Shown one piece after another: positions 1 to 6,401 of a DNA stretch of 9,680 nt; positions within the stretch are counted from its first letter, which is position 1; each line of letters opens with the position of its first letter. The DNA lies in assembly GCA_003647095.1 (NCBI GenBank), contig QMME01000130.1, positions 1 through 9,680 on the forward strand, read 5' to 3'. The notes under the pieces are model-generated. The model was not told the origin of the DNA, did no database searches, and saw only the letters and a list, made by a program, of their open reading frames with translations. The DNA is from Deltaproteobacteria bacterium. Lineage in GTDB: Bacteria; Myxococcota; B64-G9. Position numbers and translations under genes: made by a program.

Positions 1-2
1 AG

Positions 3-290
3 GCCGAGGAGAAGGCGCGGCGCGAGGCCGAGGAGAAGGCCCGGCGCGAGGCCGAGGAGAAGGCGAGGCGGGAGGCCGAGGAGAAGGCGCGGCGCGAGGC
101 CGAGGAGAAGGCCCGGCGCGAGGCCGAGGAGAAGGCGAGGCGGGAGGCCGAGGAGAAGGCGAGGCGGGAGGCCGAGGAGAGGGCGCGGCGCGAGGCCGAG
201 GAAAAGGCGAGGCGGGAGGCCGAGGAGAAGGCGAGGCGGGAGGCCGAGGAAAAGGCGAGGCGGGAGGCCGAGGAGAGGGCCCGGCGGGAA
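3..290 (+). repeat. 12 tandem 24-bp coding repeats (AEEKARRE octapeptide)
   Basis: Twelve in-frame 24-bp units fill 3-290 exactly, each encoding AEEKARRE. The units starting at 171 and 267 have Arg in place of Lys at position 4; all other differences are synonymous (gcg/gcc, cgc/cgg/agg, gag/gaa). The array continues to the left edge of the window, so the true copy number is unknown. An 8-residue period does not fit the 7-residue heptad, but it puts Glu and Lys/Arg at i,i+4 spacing (E2-R6, E3-R7, K4-E8). That favours a rigid single alpha-helix or a TolA-like spacer over a standard coiled coil. Confidence 0.97.
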
Positions 291-2075
291 GCGCAAAAAC
301 TCCGGCACAATCGCCTGCGTGCCGAGACCATGGCCTGGCGCGAGCACGACAGGCGCTTGCGCAAGGAACTGGCTGCCCGGGCAATCGAGAGCGAGCGCCG
401 CAAGGCCGTGAAGGCCAGCGAGAGGCGGCTCCAGCAGCCGGGCGAGGACGACCGGGAAGCGGCAGATGCCAGGGAATACGGTAAGGACGAGGGCTTCATT
501 TCTGATGATGACGACGTTCTCGAAGCGGATGCACTCTGGCAGGAGGACTTCGACGACGGCAATGGCGAACATGAGCATCTGGCCGGCACCCGGGCCGGCG
601 GTGACAACCTCATCAGGCTACTCGAGGAAGAGGCATCCCTGGCCCGGGAGAAGGCCGTGGACCGGGATGTTCCTCCCGCCGGTGACGAGGATGAAACGCC
701 CACTGTTCCCGATCTGCCTCCCCGTCCGGACGAGTCGGAAGATCGGGAGGCGACCTCTGTAAGAACCGAACCGGGAAAGGCTTCCAGGTTGGCGAATGTC
801 CGGCGAGGTGACGAGGACGAGGAGATGTTCCGGGCGGAGACCGAAGACATTCGTCCCGGGGCGGCGGTGGTTGCCGACGATGTGAAAACATCTCTGCGAA
901 TGGTTCCGGGATCCGACACGGGAAAAGGAGAGACCGAGGCCGCGGTTTCTCCGGGAGAGGAAGAGGAAGAGGTTTTCCAGGAGCCTGCTCCTCCACGGCT
1001 GCGGCCTCCGGAGCCCGATCAGGCGTCGCTGGAGGCCGAGGGAGTACCGGCGATCTTCTGGCGCCTGCACTGCCAGCGGGTTACCGGGCAGGTCGTTTTC
1101 AGCAGTGGTTCCGATACCAAGGAAGTATTTTTCGAGGACGGGGATTGCGTAGCGGTACACTCCAACCAGGGTGCCGACCGTCTTGAGGAGATGCTCTTTC
1201 GCGAGGGCCTCATCGACCGGGCGGCATATGCCGAGGCTCGTCTCAAGGGCCTGGCCAGTTCCCGGGCCCTGGCGGCCCACCTGGTGGAACGCGGCTTCCT
1301 GCGCCCGGAAGAACTATTCGGAGTGGTGCGACGGCACTTCCTGGAATGCTTGCTGGGACTTTTCGAGTGGGAGGAGGGTCGGATCCGCTATGCGCCGAGG
1401 CTGGCGGAAGACAGGGAAAAGGTACGCCTGGCCCGACCGGTTTCCTGGCTGGTGCTGGAAGGTGTGCGCCGTCGTTTCTCTTTGCCACGCATGATTCGCC
1501 GCATCGGCAGTCCGGCCAGCCTGCTGGCACCGGTACCGGTGGAGGATCGCCATCCAGCGGTGGCCGATGTGGGAGCGGTTGGCTGGCTTCCCCAGGAGCG
1601 ACAGGTACTGCGACTGGTAAACGGCAACCGCCCCATCGAGGAAATCGTGTTTCTTTCCGGGCAAGACGAACTCACCGTCTATCGGGTACTCTATGCCGGG
1701 GTGGTGCTGGGACTGCTGGCGGTGGTGGTGCGGGGCCTGCGCGGCGGCGCCGAACCCCGGGAGGAGGAACTGGGCCAGCGCCTGGCCATTGCCCGCCGAC
1801 GCCTGGAAGCCAAGGCTGCCCAGGTAAACCAGGTGTCCTACTTCGATCTGCTGGGGGTGAGCCCGGCAGCCACCCCCTACGAGATCGCCAGTGCCTACCG
1901 GAAACTGGCCACCGAGTTTCACCCCGCCAACTACTCCCATCCCCGCCTGGCCGACCTGCGCGAACGGTTGCAACTGGTACGAGCCGCCCTGAGCGAAGCC
2001 CGCGACGTGCTCAGCGACGACCTGCTGCGCGAGGGCTACCGGCAGTCGTTGGGGGGGAGCGACGAGACCGACTGA
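3..2075 (+). CDS. Large repeat-rich protein with DUF4388/PATAN-like region and C-terminal J-like domain (5' end outside window)
   Basis: The frame is open from the first bases of the window, so the ATG at 330 is internal and the gene begins upstream; 690 residues are visible. In order: residues 1-96 are twelve AEEKARRE octapeptides (Glu/Lys/Arg-rich helix); about 97-145 continue as a basic helix; about 146-345 are acidic, low-complexity and probably disordered; from about 348 (VPAIFWRLHCQRVTGQVVF) comes a DUF4388/PATAN-like region with the typical 'G.v.F..G....' strand pattern and a following helical part ending near FEWEEGRIRY; residues 612 to about 681 form a J-like domain (SYFDLLGVSPAATPYEIASA). 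The canonical HPD tripeptide is HPA at 640-642, so stimulation of a DnaK ATPase is doubtful. DUF4388 proteins in deltaproteobacteria are commonly linked to gliding, polarity or signalling scaffolds; the specific role here is unknown. A run of seven G at 2051-2057 near the 3' end would alter only the last residues if it slipped. Domain calls are by eye. Confidence 0.85.
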   Translation, partial: AEEKARREAEEKARREAEEKARREAEEKARREAEEKARREAEEKARREAEEKARREAEERARREAEEKARREAEEKARREAEEKARREAEERARREAQKLRHNRLRAETMAWREHDRRLRKELAARAIESERRKAVKASERRLQQPGEDDREAADAREYGKDEGFISDDDDVLEADALWQEDFDDGNGEHEHLAGTRAGGDNLIRLLEEEASLAREKAVDRDVPPAGDEDETPTVPDLPPRPDESEDREATSVRTEPGKASRLANVRRGDEDEEMFRAETEDIRPGAAVVADDVKTSLRMVPGSDTGKGETEAAVSPGEEEEEVFQEPAPPRLRPPEPDQASLEAEGVPAIFWRLHCQRVTGQVVFSSGSDTKEVFFEDGDCVAVHSNQGADRLEEMLFREGLIDRAAYAEARLKGLASSRALAAHLVERGFLRPEELFGVVRRHFLECLLGLFEWEEGRIRYAPRLAEDREKVRLARPVSWLVLEGVRRRFSLPRMIRRIGSPASLLAPVPVEDRHPAVADVGAVGWLPQERQVLRLVNGNRPIEEIVFLSGQDELTVYRVLYAGVVLGLLAVVVRGLRGGAEPREEELGQRLAIARRRLEAKAAQVNQVSYFDLLGVSPAATPYEIASAYRKLATEFHPANYSHPRLADLRERLQLVRAALSEARDVLSDDLLREGYRQSLGGSDETD

Positions 2076-2216
2076 GTCCCGGATTTCCCACCTCGGCCGC
2101 AATCTCCGCGTCGCTGCTGCGAAAATGGTCCTCGACGTAGTTGCACTACGACTGCGGCCATTTTCTTGCATCTCCTTGATCTTGCTGGCCGATATGGGAA
2201 ATCCGCAAGTCCCGGG
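2076..2216. repeat. About 140-bp imperfect palindrome between the J-like gene and def
   Basis: Nested inverted arms are visible. GGATTTCCCA (2081-2090) pairs with TGGGAAATCC (2195-2204). CGGCC+GCAA (2094-2102) pairs with TTGC/GGCCG (2182-2191, one bulged T). GAAAATGG (2121-2128) pairs with CCATTTTC (2158-2165). CGTAGT (2136-2141) pairs with ACTACG (2145-2150) over a 3-nt loop. GTCCCGG occurs as a direct repeat at both edges (2076-2082 and 2209-2215), resembling a target duplication, though it overlaps the arm. No convincing gene lies inside. It could be a dispersed repeat (MITE-like) or a large terminator or structured RNA; the general look recalls palindromic repeats I associate with desulfuromonad genomes, from memory only. 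Confidence 0.85.
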
Positions 2217-2244
2217 TGAGAGACTCTGGTTGAGTCCACTTGCC

Positions 2245-2273
2245 TTGTCAAAACTCTTACTGGTTGTTATCTT
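2245..2273 (+). promoter_or_regulatory. Candidate sigma70 promoter for def-fmt
   Basis: TTGTCA (2245-2250, 5 of 6 to TTGACA), a 17-bp spacer, then TATCTT (2268-2273, 4 of 6 to TATAAT) in a locally AT-richer stretch. The implied transcript start near 2280 leaves about 30 nt before the GTG at 2310, with room for the ribosome binding site at 2297-2302. Recognised by eye only. Confidence 0.5.
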
Positions 2274-2296
2274 GCAAACAGGCTCGGTGTGGCCGG

Positions 2297-2302
2297 AAAG
2301 GA
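2297..2302 (+). promoter_or_regulatory. Ribosome binding site deciding the def start
   Basis: AAAGGA sits 7 nt before the GTG at 2310. The more upstream in-frame GTG at 2289 has no comparable site and would lie only about 9 nt from the predicted transcript start. Confidence 0.6.
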
Positions 2303-2309
2303 TGCGGAA

Positions 2310-2822
2310 GTGGCGGTCCAACCCCTGCGTATCTATCCCGACGAAATATTGCGCCAGGTGTGCGAACCGGTGGCCAGGGTGGACGATTCGGTGCAACAAC
2401 TGCTCGACGACCTGGGCGAGAGCATGTACGCCCACCAGGGAGTGGGACTGGCGGCGCCGCAGATCGGCGTCTCCCGCCGGGCGGTGGTGGTGGACGTGGC
2501 CCCTCGTGACGAGGAATCGCAGCTCATAGAGCTGGTCAATCCCCGGGTGGTGGAGTTTTCCGAGGAAACCATCGATTTCGAAGAGGGTTGCCTGTCGCTG
2601 CCGGATGAGGCGGAGATGGTGACCCGCCCGGGCCGGGTGGTGGTCGAGGCCCTGGATCGCCGGGGGAAACCCTTTACCGTCGAGGCCGAGGGACTGCTGG
2701 CCGTTGCCCTGCAGCACGAGATCGATCACCTGGACGGGCGCCTGTTCATCGATTACCTGTCACGCCTGAAACGCTCTCTCATCGACAGGCGCCTGCGCAA
2801 GCGACAGGCCCAGGCCGGCTGA
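2310..2822 (+). CDS. def: Peptide deformylase
   Basis: Metal-dependent cytosolic hydrolase that removes the N-formyl group from nascent polypeptides. With the start chosen here the protein has 170 residues, normal for bacterial deformylases. All three family motifs are intact: GVGLAAPQ (residues 44-51, GxGLAAxQ), EGCLS (92-96, with the metal-ligand Cys94) and HEIDH (136-140, two metal-ligand His plus catalytic Glu137). I chose the GTG at 2310 because of its well-spaced AAAGGA site and because the family core LRIYPDEILR then starts at residue 6; an in-frame GTG at 2289 would add 7 residues. The stop is followed 6 nt later by fmt, so the two are almost certainly cotranscribed and probably translationally coupled. 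Nothing is odd in the protein itself. Confidence 0.97.
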   Translation: MAVQPLRIYPDEILRQVCEPVARVDDSVQQLLDDLGESMYAHQGVGLAAPQIGVSRRAVVVDVAPRDEESQLIELVNPRVVEFSEETIDFEEGCLSLPDEAEMVTRPGRVVVEALDRRGKPFTVEAEGLLAVALQHEIDHLDGRLFIDYLSRLKRSLIDRRLRKRQAQAG

Positions 2823-2828
2823 TTCGCC

Positions 2829-3770
2829 ATGCCCCTGAACTACGTCTTTTTCGGAACGCCGGCATTCTGCCTGCGTGCCCTGGACCGGTTGGTGCAGGCC
2901 GGTTACCAGCCGGCGGCGGTCGTCTGCCAGCCGGATCGCCCCCGCGGGCGGGGCCGGCGCCTGAGCCCCCCGGCCACCAAGGCCTGGGCCCAGGCCCTGG
3001 CTGTTCCCGTACACCAGCCCGAGCGCTGCTCCGAGTCGGGGTTTCTGGGGTGCTTGCAGGACCTGCGGCCGGACCTGGGCCTGGTCTACGCCTTCGGGCA
3101 GATCCTGCCCGCCAGCCTGTTGCGCATTCCCCGGCTGGGGTTCATCAACATCCATCCCTCCCTGTTGCCGCGTTGGCGGGGGGCGGCCCCGGTGCAGTGG
3201 GCCCTGCTGAGCGGCGATGACAAGACGGGGGTGAGTATCATCAGGGTGACGCCACGCCTGGACGATGGTGACATCATCCTGCAGCGGCGGGTGGCCATTC
3301 ACGAGGATGAGAACGCCGTGGAACTGGGCCAGCGCCTGGCCGACCTGGGAGGGCGGCTGGCAGCCGATGTCCTGCACATGTTCGAGCAAGGCCGGGTTTC
3401 CGGTCGCAGCCAGGACGAGAGCCTGGTCACCTGGGCTCCCTCCCTGAAGAAGGCTGACGGTCGCCTGGACTGGCGGCGTCCGGCCCGGGAATTGCACAAT
3501 CGTGTTCGTGCCGTGCAACCCTGGCCGGGGGCCTGGAGCAAGCTGCGCAACAAGGTGCTAAAAATCCAACGAACCCGGCTCCGGGCCGGCGAGTCCGTCG
3601 CCGAGGCCCGGCCCGGGCAGGTCGTGGCCGCCCGCGGGGACGAGATCCTGGTGGCCACCGGCGAGGGGGTGTTGCAGCTGGTCGAGGTGCAACTGGAAGG
3701 GCGCAAGCGCCTGGATGCCCGCGCCTTCCTGCAGGGGCGGACCCTGGCGGTGGGGGACATGCTTACCTGA
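2829..3770 (+). CDS. fmt: Methionyl-tRNA formyltransferase
   Basis: Transfers a formyl group from 10-formyl-tetrahydrofolate to the amino group of Met on initiator tRNA, in the cytosol. The 313 residues match the usual length. Visible: N-terminal Rossmann start YVFFGTPAF (5-13), the basic loop QPDRPRGRGR (34-43) typical of Fmt, and the hydrolase/formyltransferase core NIHPSLLPRWRGAAPVQ with Asn107 and His109, followed by LDDGDI with Asp145; Asn, His and Asp are the catalytic set. A C-terminal tRNA-binding beta domain follows from about residue 205, including VQPWPGAW. It starts 6 nt after def in the classic def-fmt arrangement. The DUF116 and rsmB (sun) genes that often follow are absent; the next gene is convergent with only 10 bp between the stops and no obvious terminator. 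Confidence 0.97.
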   Translation: MPLNYVFFGTPAFCLRALDRLVQAGYQPAAVVCQPDRPRGRGRRLSPPATKAWAQALAVPVHQPERCSESGFLGCLQDLRPDLGLVYAFGQILPASLLRIPRLGFINIHPSLLPRWRGAAPVQWALLSGDDKTGVSIIRVTPRLDDGDIILQRRVAIHEDENAVELGQRLADLGGRLAADVLHMFEQGRVSGRSQDESLVTWAPSLKKADGRLDWRRPARELHNRVRAVQPWPGAWSKLRNKVLKIQRTRLRAGESVAEARPGQVVAARGDEILVATGEGVLQLVEVQLEGRKRLDARAFLQGRTLAVGDMLT

Positions 3771-3780
3771 ATTTCGCCGG

Positions 3781-4710
3781 TCAGCTTCCGGTCAGGGAGT
3801 CGAGAACTTCCAGCACTCGGCCGGGCTGCTCCGCCTGCACGGCATCGCCGCAGTTTTCCACCAGCAACAGTTCCGAGCCGGTGAAGGCGCGGTTGAGGGT
3901 GCGGGCGAATTCCTGTACCGCGGGGTTGCCGGCGGCACCGGCCAGGATGCTCAGAGGAGCAGGGAAGGAGCCGGTGTTGCCGCCGGTCTGCTCGAGCAGC
4001 TGTTCGAGAGGCCGCGTGAAATCGGGGTGAGCCAGGGCCAGCAGTTGCCCGGCCATGACCCGGGCCGCCGGCAGGGTCGACAGCCGCCTGGCCAGCCAGC
4101 GTAGTTCCTGGCGGCTGATGACGGCCACGTCGGCGTATTCGACCAGTTCGGCGGCGGCCCGGAAGGGATCGTTGACCAGGCGGCGGGCCAGGCGTTCCAG
4201 TCGCCCGGACTGCCCGGAGAGCTTTTCCTGCAGGCGCTGCCAGCGCGTCGGGGGGGACGGAGGAGAGATGGCCACCAGCGCCCGCATGTTCACCTGGTGG
4301 CGCTGGCCGGCGACGAGCGCCGCCAGGGCGAATTCTCCATGGGCCACCCAAAGCGCTCCGCCGATGTCCAGGGCCGGTTCCAGGGCAGCACAGAAATCCT
4401 GCAGGGTGTCCATGCCGGTGGCGGCATCGAGCCGCAAGCCCTCCGGCCCGAAGGGATCTACCAGCACCAGCCGAAAGCGCTCCCGGGCGCCGAACAGGTA
4501 GCGAAAAGAATAGGCTCCGTAGTTGACTCCTGCCAGCAACAACACCGGCGATCCATCGCCTGCCTCCCTGACGGACACGCGAACTCCCCCGGGCAGGGTC
4601 AGCCAGCGCTCGGCCACGAGGAAAAAGGAATGGCTGTCGGGGGGTAACTCGGGCAAATTCTCCAGGTTGACTTTCAATTCGTTCACCGCCTTCTCGTCGG
4701 CAACTTGCAT
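3781..4710 (-). CDS. Alpha/beta-hydrolase-like protein, probable pseudoenzyme
   Basis: Predicted 309-residue soluble protein, no signal peptide or membrane segment. The order of elements fits an alpha/beta-hydrolase fold: VSVREAGDGSPVLLLAGVN (45-63, strand before the oxyanion loop), FRLVLVDPFGPEG (79-91), ALWVAHGEFALAAL (119-132) at the nucleophile elbow, LSILAGAAGNP (253-263) at the acid position, and ENCGDAVQAEQP (285-296) at the histidine position. Compared with GxSxG, ...D and GH, the expected Ser, Asp and His appear to be Gly125, Asn262 and Asp289, so hydrolase activity is unlikely. It may be a binding or scaffold protein; function unknown. The start is uncertain: an upstream ATG at 4821 would read through the 21-bp repeats and is rejected, while the ATG at 4710 overlaps a promoter-like -10 box, so a GTG at 4686 or TTG at 4677 is possible. 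It is convergent with fmt and divergent from the barrel gene. Confidence 0.75.
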   Translation of the reverse strand: MQVADEKAVNELKVNLENLPELPPDSHSFFLVAERWLTLPGGVRVSVREAGDGSPVLLLAGVNYGAYSFRYLFGARERFRLVLVDPFGPEGLRLDAATGMDTLQDFCAALEPALDIGGALWVAHGEFALAALVAGQRHQVNMRALVAISPPSPPTRWQRLQEKLSGQSGRLERLARRLVNDPFRAAAELVEYADVAVISRQELRWLARRLSTLPAARVMAGQLLALAHPDFTRPLEQLLEQTGGNTGSFPAPLSILAGAAGNPAVQEFARTLNRAFTGSELLLVENCGDAVQAEQPGRVLEVLDSLTGS

Positions 4711-4735
4711 AACACCGCCCGGGGGAAAATGGCAA
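4706..4735 (-). promoter_or_regulatory. Candidate leftward promoter before the pseudo-hydrolase
   Basis: Read on the minus strand: TTGCCA (4735-4730), 18-bp spacer, TATGCA (4711-4706). The -10 box lies inside CAACTTGCATAACACC (4701-4716, plus strand), which is repeated exactly at 9379-9394 over the -10 of the response regulator promoter. If it is used, the start codon at 4710 cannot be correct. Confidence 0.35.
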
Positions 4736-4777
4736 GCAAACACAGGGACGGAGGTGGCAAACACAGGGACGGAGGTG
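4736..4777 (+). repeat. Two tandem 21-bp units of an AACACAGGGACGGAGGT-type repeat
   Basis: Two identical 21-bp units lie at 4736-4756 and 4757-4777, with the core AACACAGGGACGGAGGT. The same core with one base changed (AACACGGGGACGGAGGT) is found inside the barrel gene near 5850-5866 in the same orientation. From memory, GGGAC/GGAGGT units of this type occur near REP-associated IS200-like (Y1) transposases in deltaproteobacteria; none is present here. The unit lies in the divergent control region between the pseudo-hydrolase and the barrel gene. Confidence 0.85.
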
Positions 4778-4891
4778 GGGAAACCATGGTGGCGTAGACA
4801 GGGCCGGTTGCCGATAACCATATGATCCGGTTAGATAGGATAAGTAGTGAAACCGCTTGACCGGCCAGCGTTCATCGGAAAACATGTCGCC

Positions 4892-6394
4892 ATGCCTGTT
4901 CGCCTGGTCGGCCTGATCGCCTGTTGCCTCGTACACTTACCGTTGCCCGCATCGTGGGCCCAGCAGCTGACCGGCAACGACTTCGCCATCGATGCCGTCG
5001 ACGGACCGGTGCTCGGCTCCAGCAGGATCGTGGGCATGGGAGGCAGCTACACCGCCCTGGCCTCCGGCATCGACGGGGCCCACTGGAACCCGGCCTGCTA
5101 TGCCAATCGCTATCCTTTCGAGCAAGACTGGTGGGAATGGGATCTGGCCTTCAGTCTCTTTGGACCGGGGGTATTCGGGCAGGGGGACTTTTTCAACAAC
5201 GGCCACGGGGTGGCCGCCGACGGCTTCCTGTTCACCGATGTCGGCCTGCGCCTGCAGTTTGGTCGATTCGGCTTCGGCGGTGACTTTCGCGCCAAGATAT
5301 TCACCGTTTCCGCCACCAGTGAAAAGGTCTCCATACAGTTGCTGGAGGGACACAGCGGGGTCGGCTGGGCCTTTTTCGACGGCCAGCTGGTGGTGGGGGC
5401 GTCTTTACGCGCTGCCGATCTGAGCATGAAATTGCCCGATACGAACAATAGCGAGTTGGTGCACTTCAACGGAGTCGGCCCGGAAGTGGGGGTGGTAATA
5501 GCCCCGGTGGAATTACCGTTTCGGGTGGGAGTGGCCGGGCGGCTGCCGGTGAACTCTACCATCGACTCCAGCGAAGGGGTCACCGAGATTGGCGGCGTGA
5601 AGTACGTGCGCGGCTTCGTCCTGCCCGAGCGGGTGATCATGCCCTGGGATGTGCAACTGGGCCTGGCCTGGCAGTTCGGCGACAGGCCGCTCAACCTGCG
5701 CTGGTCAGAACCGCGCGATCGCGAGGAAGAGATCGAACAGCTGGTGGAGCGACGTCGCTGTGAACGTGCCCGGGCCCAGTTCCTACGCGAAAGACAGGCC
5801 AAGCAGAAGGTCAAACAGGGGAACAAACACGGGGACAAACACGGGGACAAACACGGGGACGGAGGTTTGCCTGGATGTGAGGAACTCTTCGATTCTATTG
5901 AAGACCAGAAGTGGCGGCAGCAGGAATACAGGATCCGCGAACAGGAAGACCGGCAGATGGAAAAGGCCATCGATGACGAGGAGGAACGTATCTACTGGGC
6001 TCGGCGCCGGGGCTACGAAGCCCTGTCACGCTCGCACTGGCTGGCCCAGTTGGAGCTGGTGATCACCGGGCCGGTGGCGGACGGGATAGGGCTGGATGCC
6101 TTCCTGGAACAGCAGCAACGAACCTCGGGACAGGATGTAGTCGTGAGTGTCAGAGCGGGCCTGGAGTGCGAACCACTGGCTCACTGGCTGCGGGCCCGGG
6201 CCGGCTTCTACCTGGAGCCTCCGCGGGCGACCGGCTCTTCCTGGAGGCCGCATGGCACCGCGGGAATAGAGGTGCGCCTGTTTTCCTGGGACCTGTTCGG
6301 CTGGTTGCACCCATTCACCTTCAAGCTGGGGCTGACCGGAGATTTCGCTCCGGGCTACATAGATGTCGGCCTGGGAGTGGGCTTCTGGCACTGA
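4892..6394 (+). CDS. Predicted outer-membrane beta-barrel protein (PorV/FadL-like) with charged helical insert
   Basis: With the ATG at 4892 the protein has 500 residues and opens with a clear signal peptide (n-region MPVR, hydrophobic VGLIACCLVHLPLP, cleavage likely after ASWA, before QQ). The mature start carries GSSRIVGMGGSYTALASG...WNPA, the GxRxxGMGGxxxA...NPA signature of PorV/FadL-type barrels, followed by alternating amphipathic strands; it ends in a strand with aromatic end (GLGVGFWH). Residues about 273-380 break the barrel pattern with a highly charged, probably helical segment rich in Glu, Arg and Gln, containing two cysteines (290 and 329) around a run of NKHG/DKHG units derived from a DNA repeat. 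An in-frame GTG at 4847 with AGGA 6 nt upstream would add 15 residues and is a real alternative start. Substrate unknown; it could be a porin, transporter or assembly-associated barrel. Its stop is 7 bp from the stop of the convergent permease gene. Confidence 0.8.
   Translation: MPVRLVGLIACCLVHLPLPASWAQQLTGNDFAIDAVDGPVLGSSRIVGMGGSYTALASGIDGAHWNPACYANRYPFEQDWWEWDLAFSLFGPGVFGQGDFFNNGHGVAADGFLFTDVGLRLQFGRFGFGGDFRAKIFTVSATSEKVSIQLLEGHSGVGWAFFDGQLVVGASLRAADLSMKLPDTNNSELVHFNGVGPEVGVVIAPVELPFRVGVAGRLPVNSTIDSSEGVTEIGGVKYVRGFVLPERVIMPWDVQLGLAWQFGDRPLNLRWSEPRDREEEIEQLVERRRCERARAQFLRERQAKQKVKQGNKHGDKHGDKHGDGGLPGCEELFDSIEDQKWRQQEYRIREQEDRQMEKAIDDEEERIYWARRRGYEALSRSHWLAQLELVITGPVADGIGLDAFLEQQQRTSGQDVVVSVRAGLECEPLAHWLRARAGFYLEPPRATGSSWRPHGTAGIEVRLFSWDLFGWLHPFTFKLGLTGDFAPGYIDVGLGVGFWH
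5823..5869 (+). repeat. In-frame repeat insertion in the barrel gene
   Basis: Three perfect 12-bp units ACAAACACGGGG (5823-5834, 5835-5846, 5847-5858) are followed by ACGGAGGTTTG. They are translated as NKHG-DKHG-DKHG-DGG. CAAAC and GTTTG form short inverted ends around the last unit. The core matches the two 21-bp units at 4736-4777 with one substitution. The 12-bp period keeps the reading frame, and composition differs from the surrounding Glu/Arg-rich helix. Confidence 0.85.
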
Positions 6395-6401
6395 AGCGGC
6401 A

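Noticed and set aside
3..290. Possible CRISPR-like array
   Set aside because: The 24-bp units are contiguous without spacers, in frame, and code for one octapeptide.
2125..2250. Small protein gene inside the palindrome region
   Set aside because: Frames there are explained by the palindrome arms; no ribosome site and no homology that I recognise.
1314..2729. Minus-strand open frame of 471 codons
   Set aside because: Antisense to the J-like domain and to def, and reads straight through the 140-bp palindrome; no recognisable domain.
4701..4716. Sigma54 -12 element (TTGCAT)
   Set aside because: No GG at the required -24 distance upstream of TTGCAT at either copy of the 16-bp sequence.
4711..4821. 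N-terminal extension of the pseudo-hydrolase up to the ATG at 4821
   Set aside because: The extra 37 residues are mostly translation of the 21-bp repeats (TSVPVFA twice), with no ribosome site; unlikely to be protein.
3299..4936. Minus-strand open frame of 545 codons
   Set aside because: Antisense to fmt at one end and out of frame with the pseudo-hydrolase at the other; low-complexity Arg/Pro/Gly protein typical of a shadow frame.
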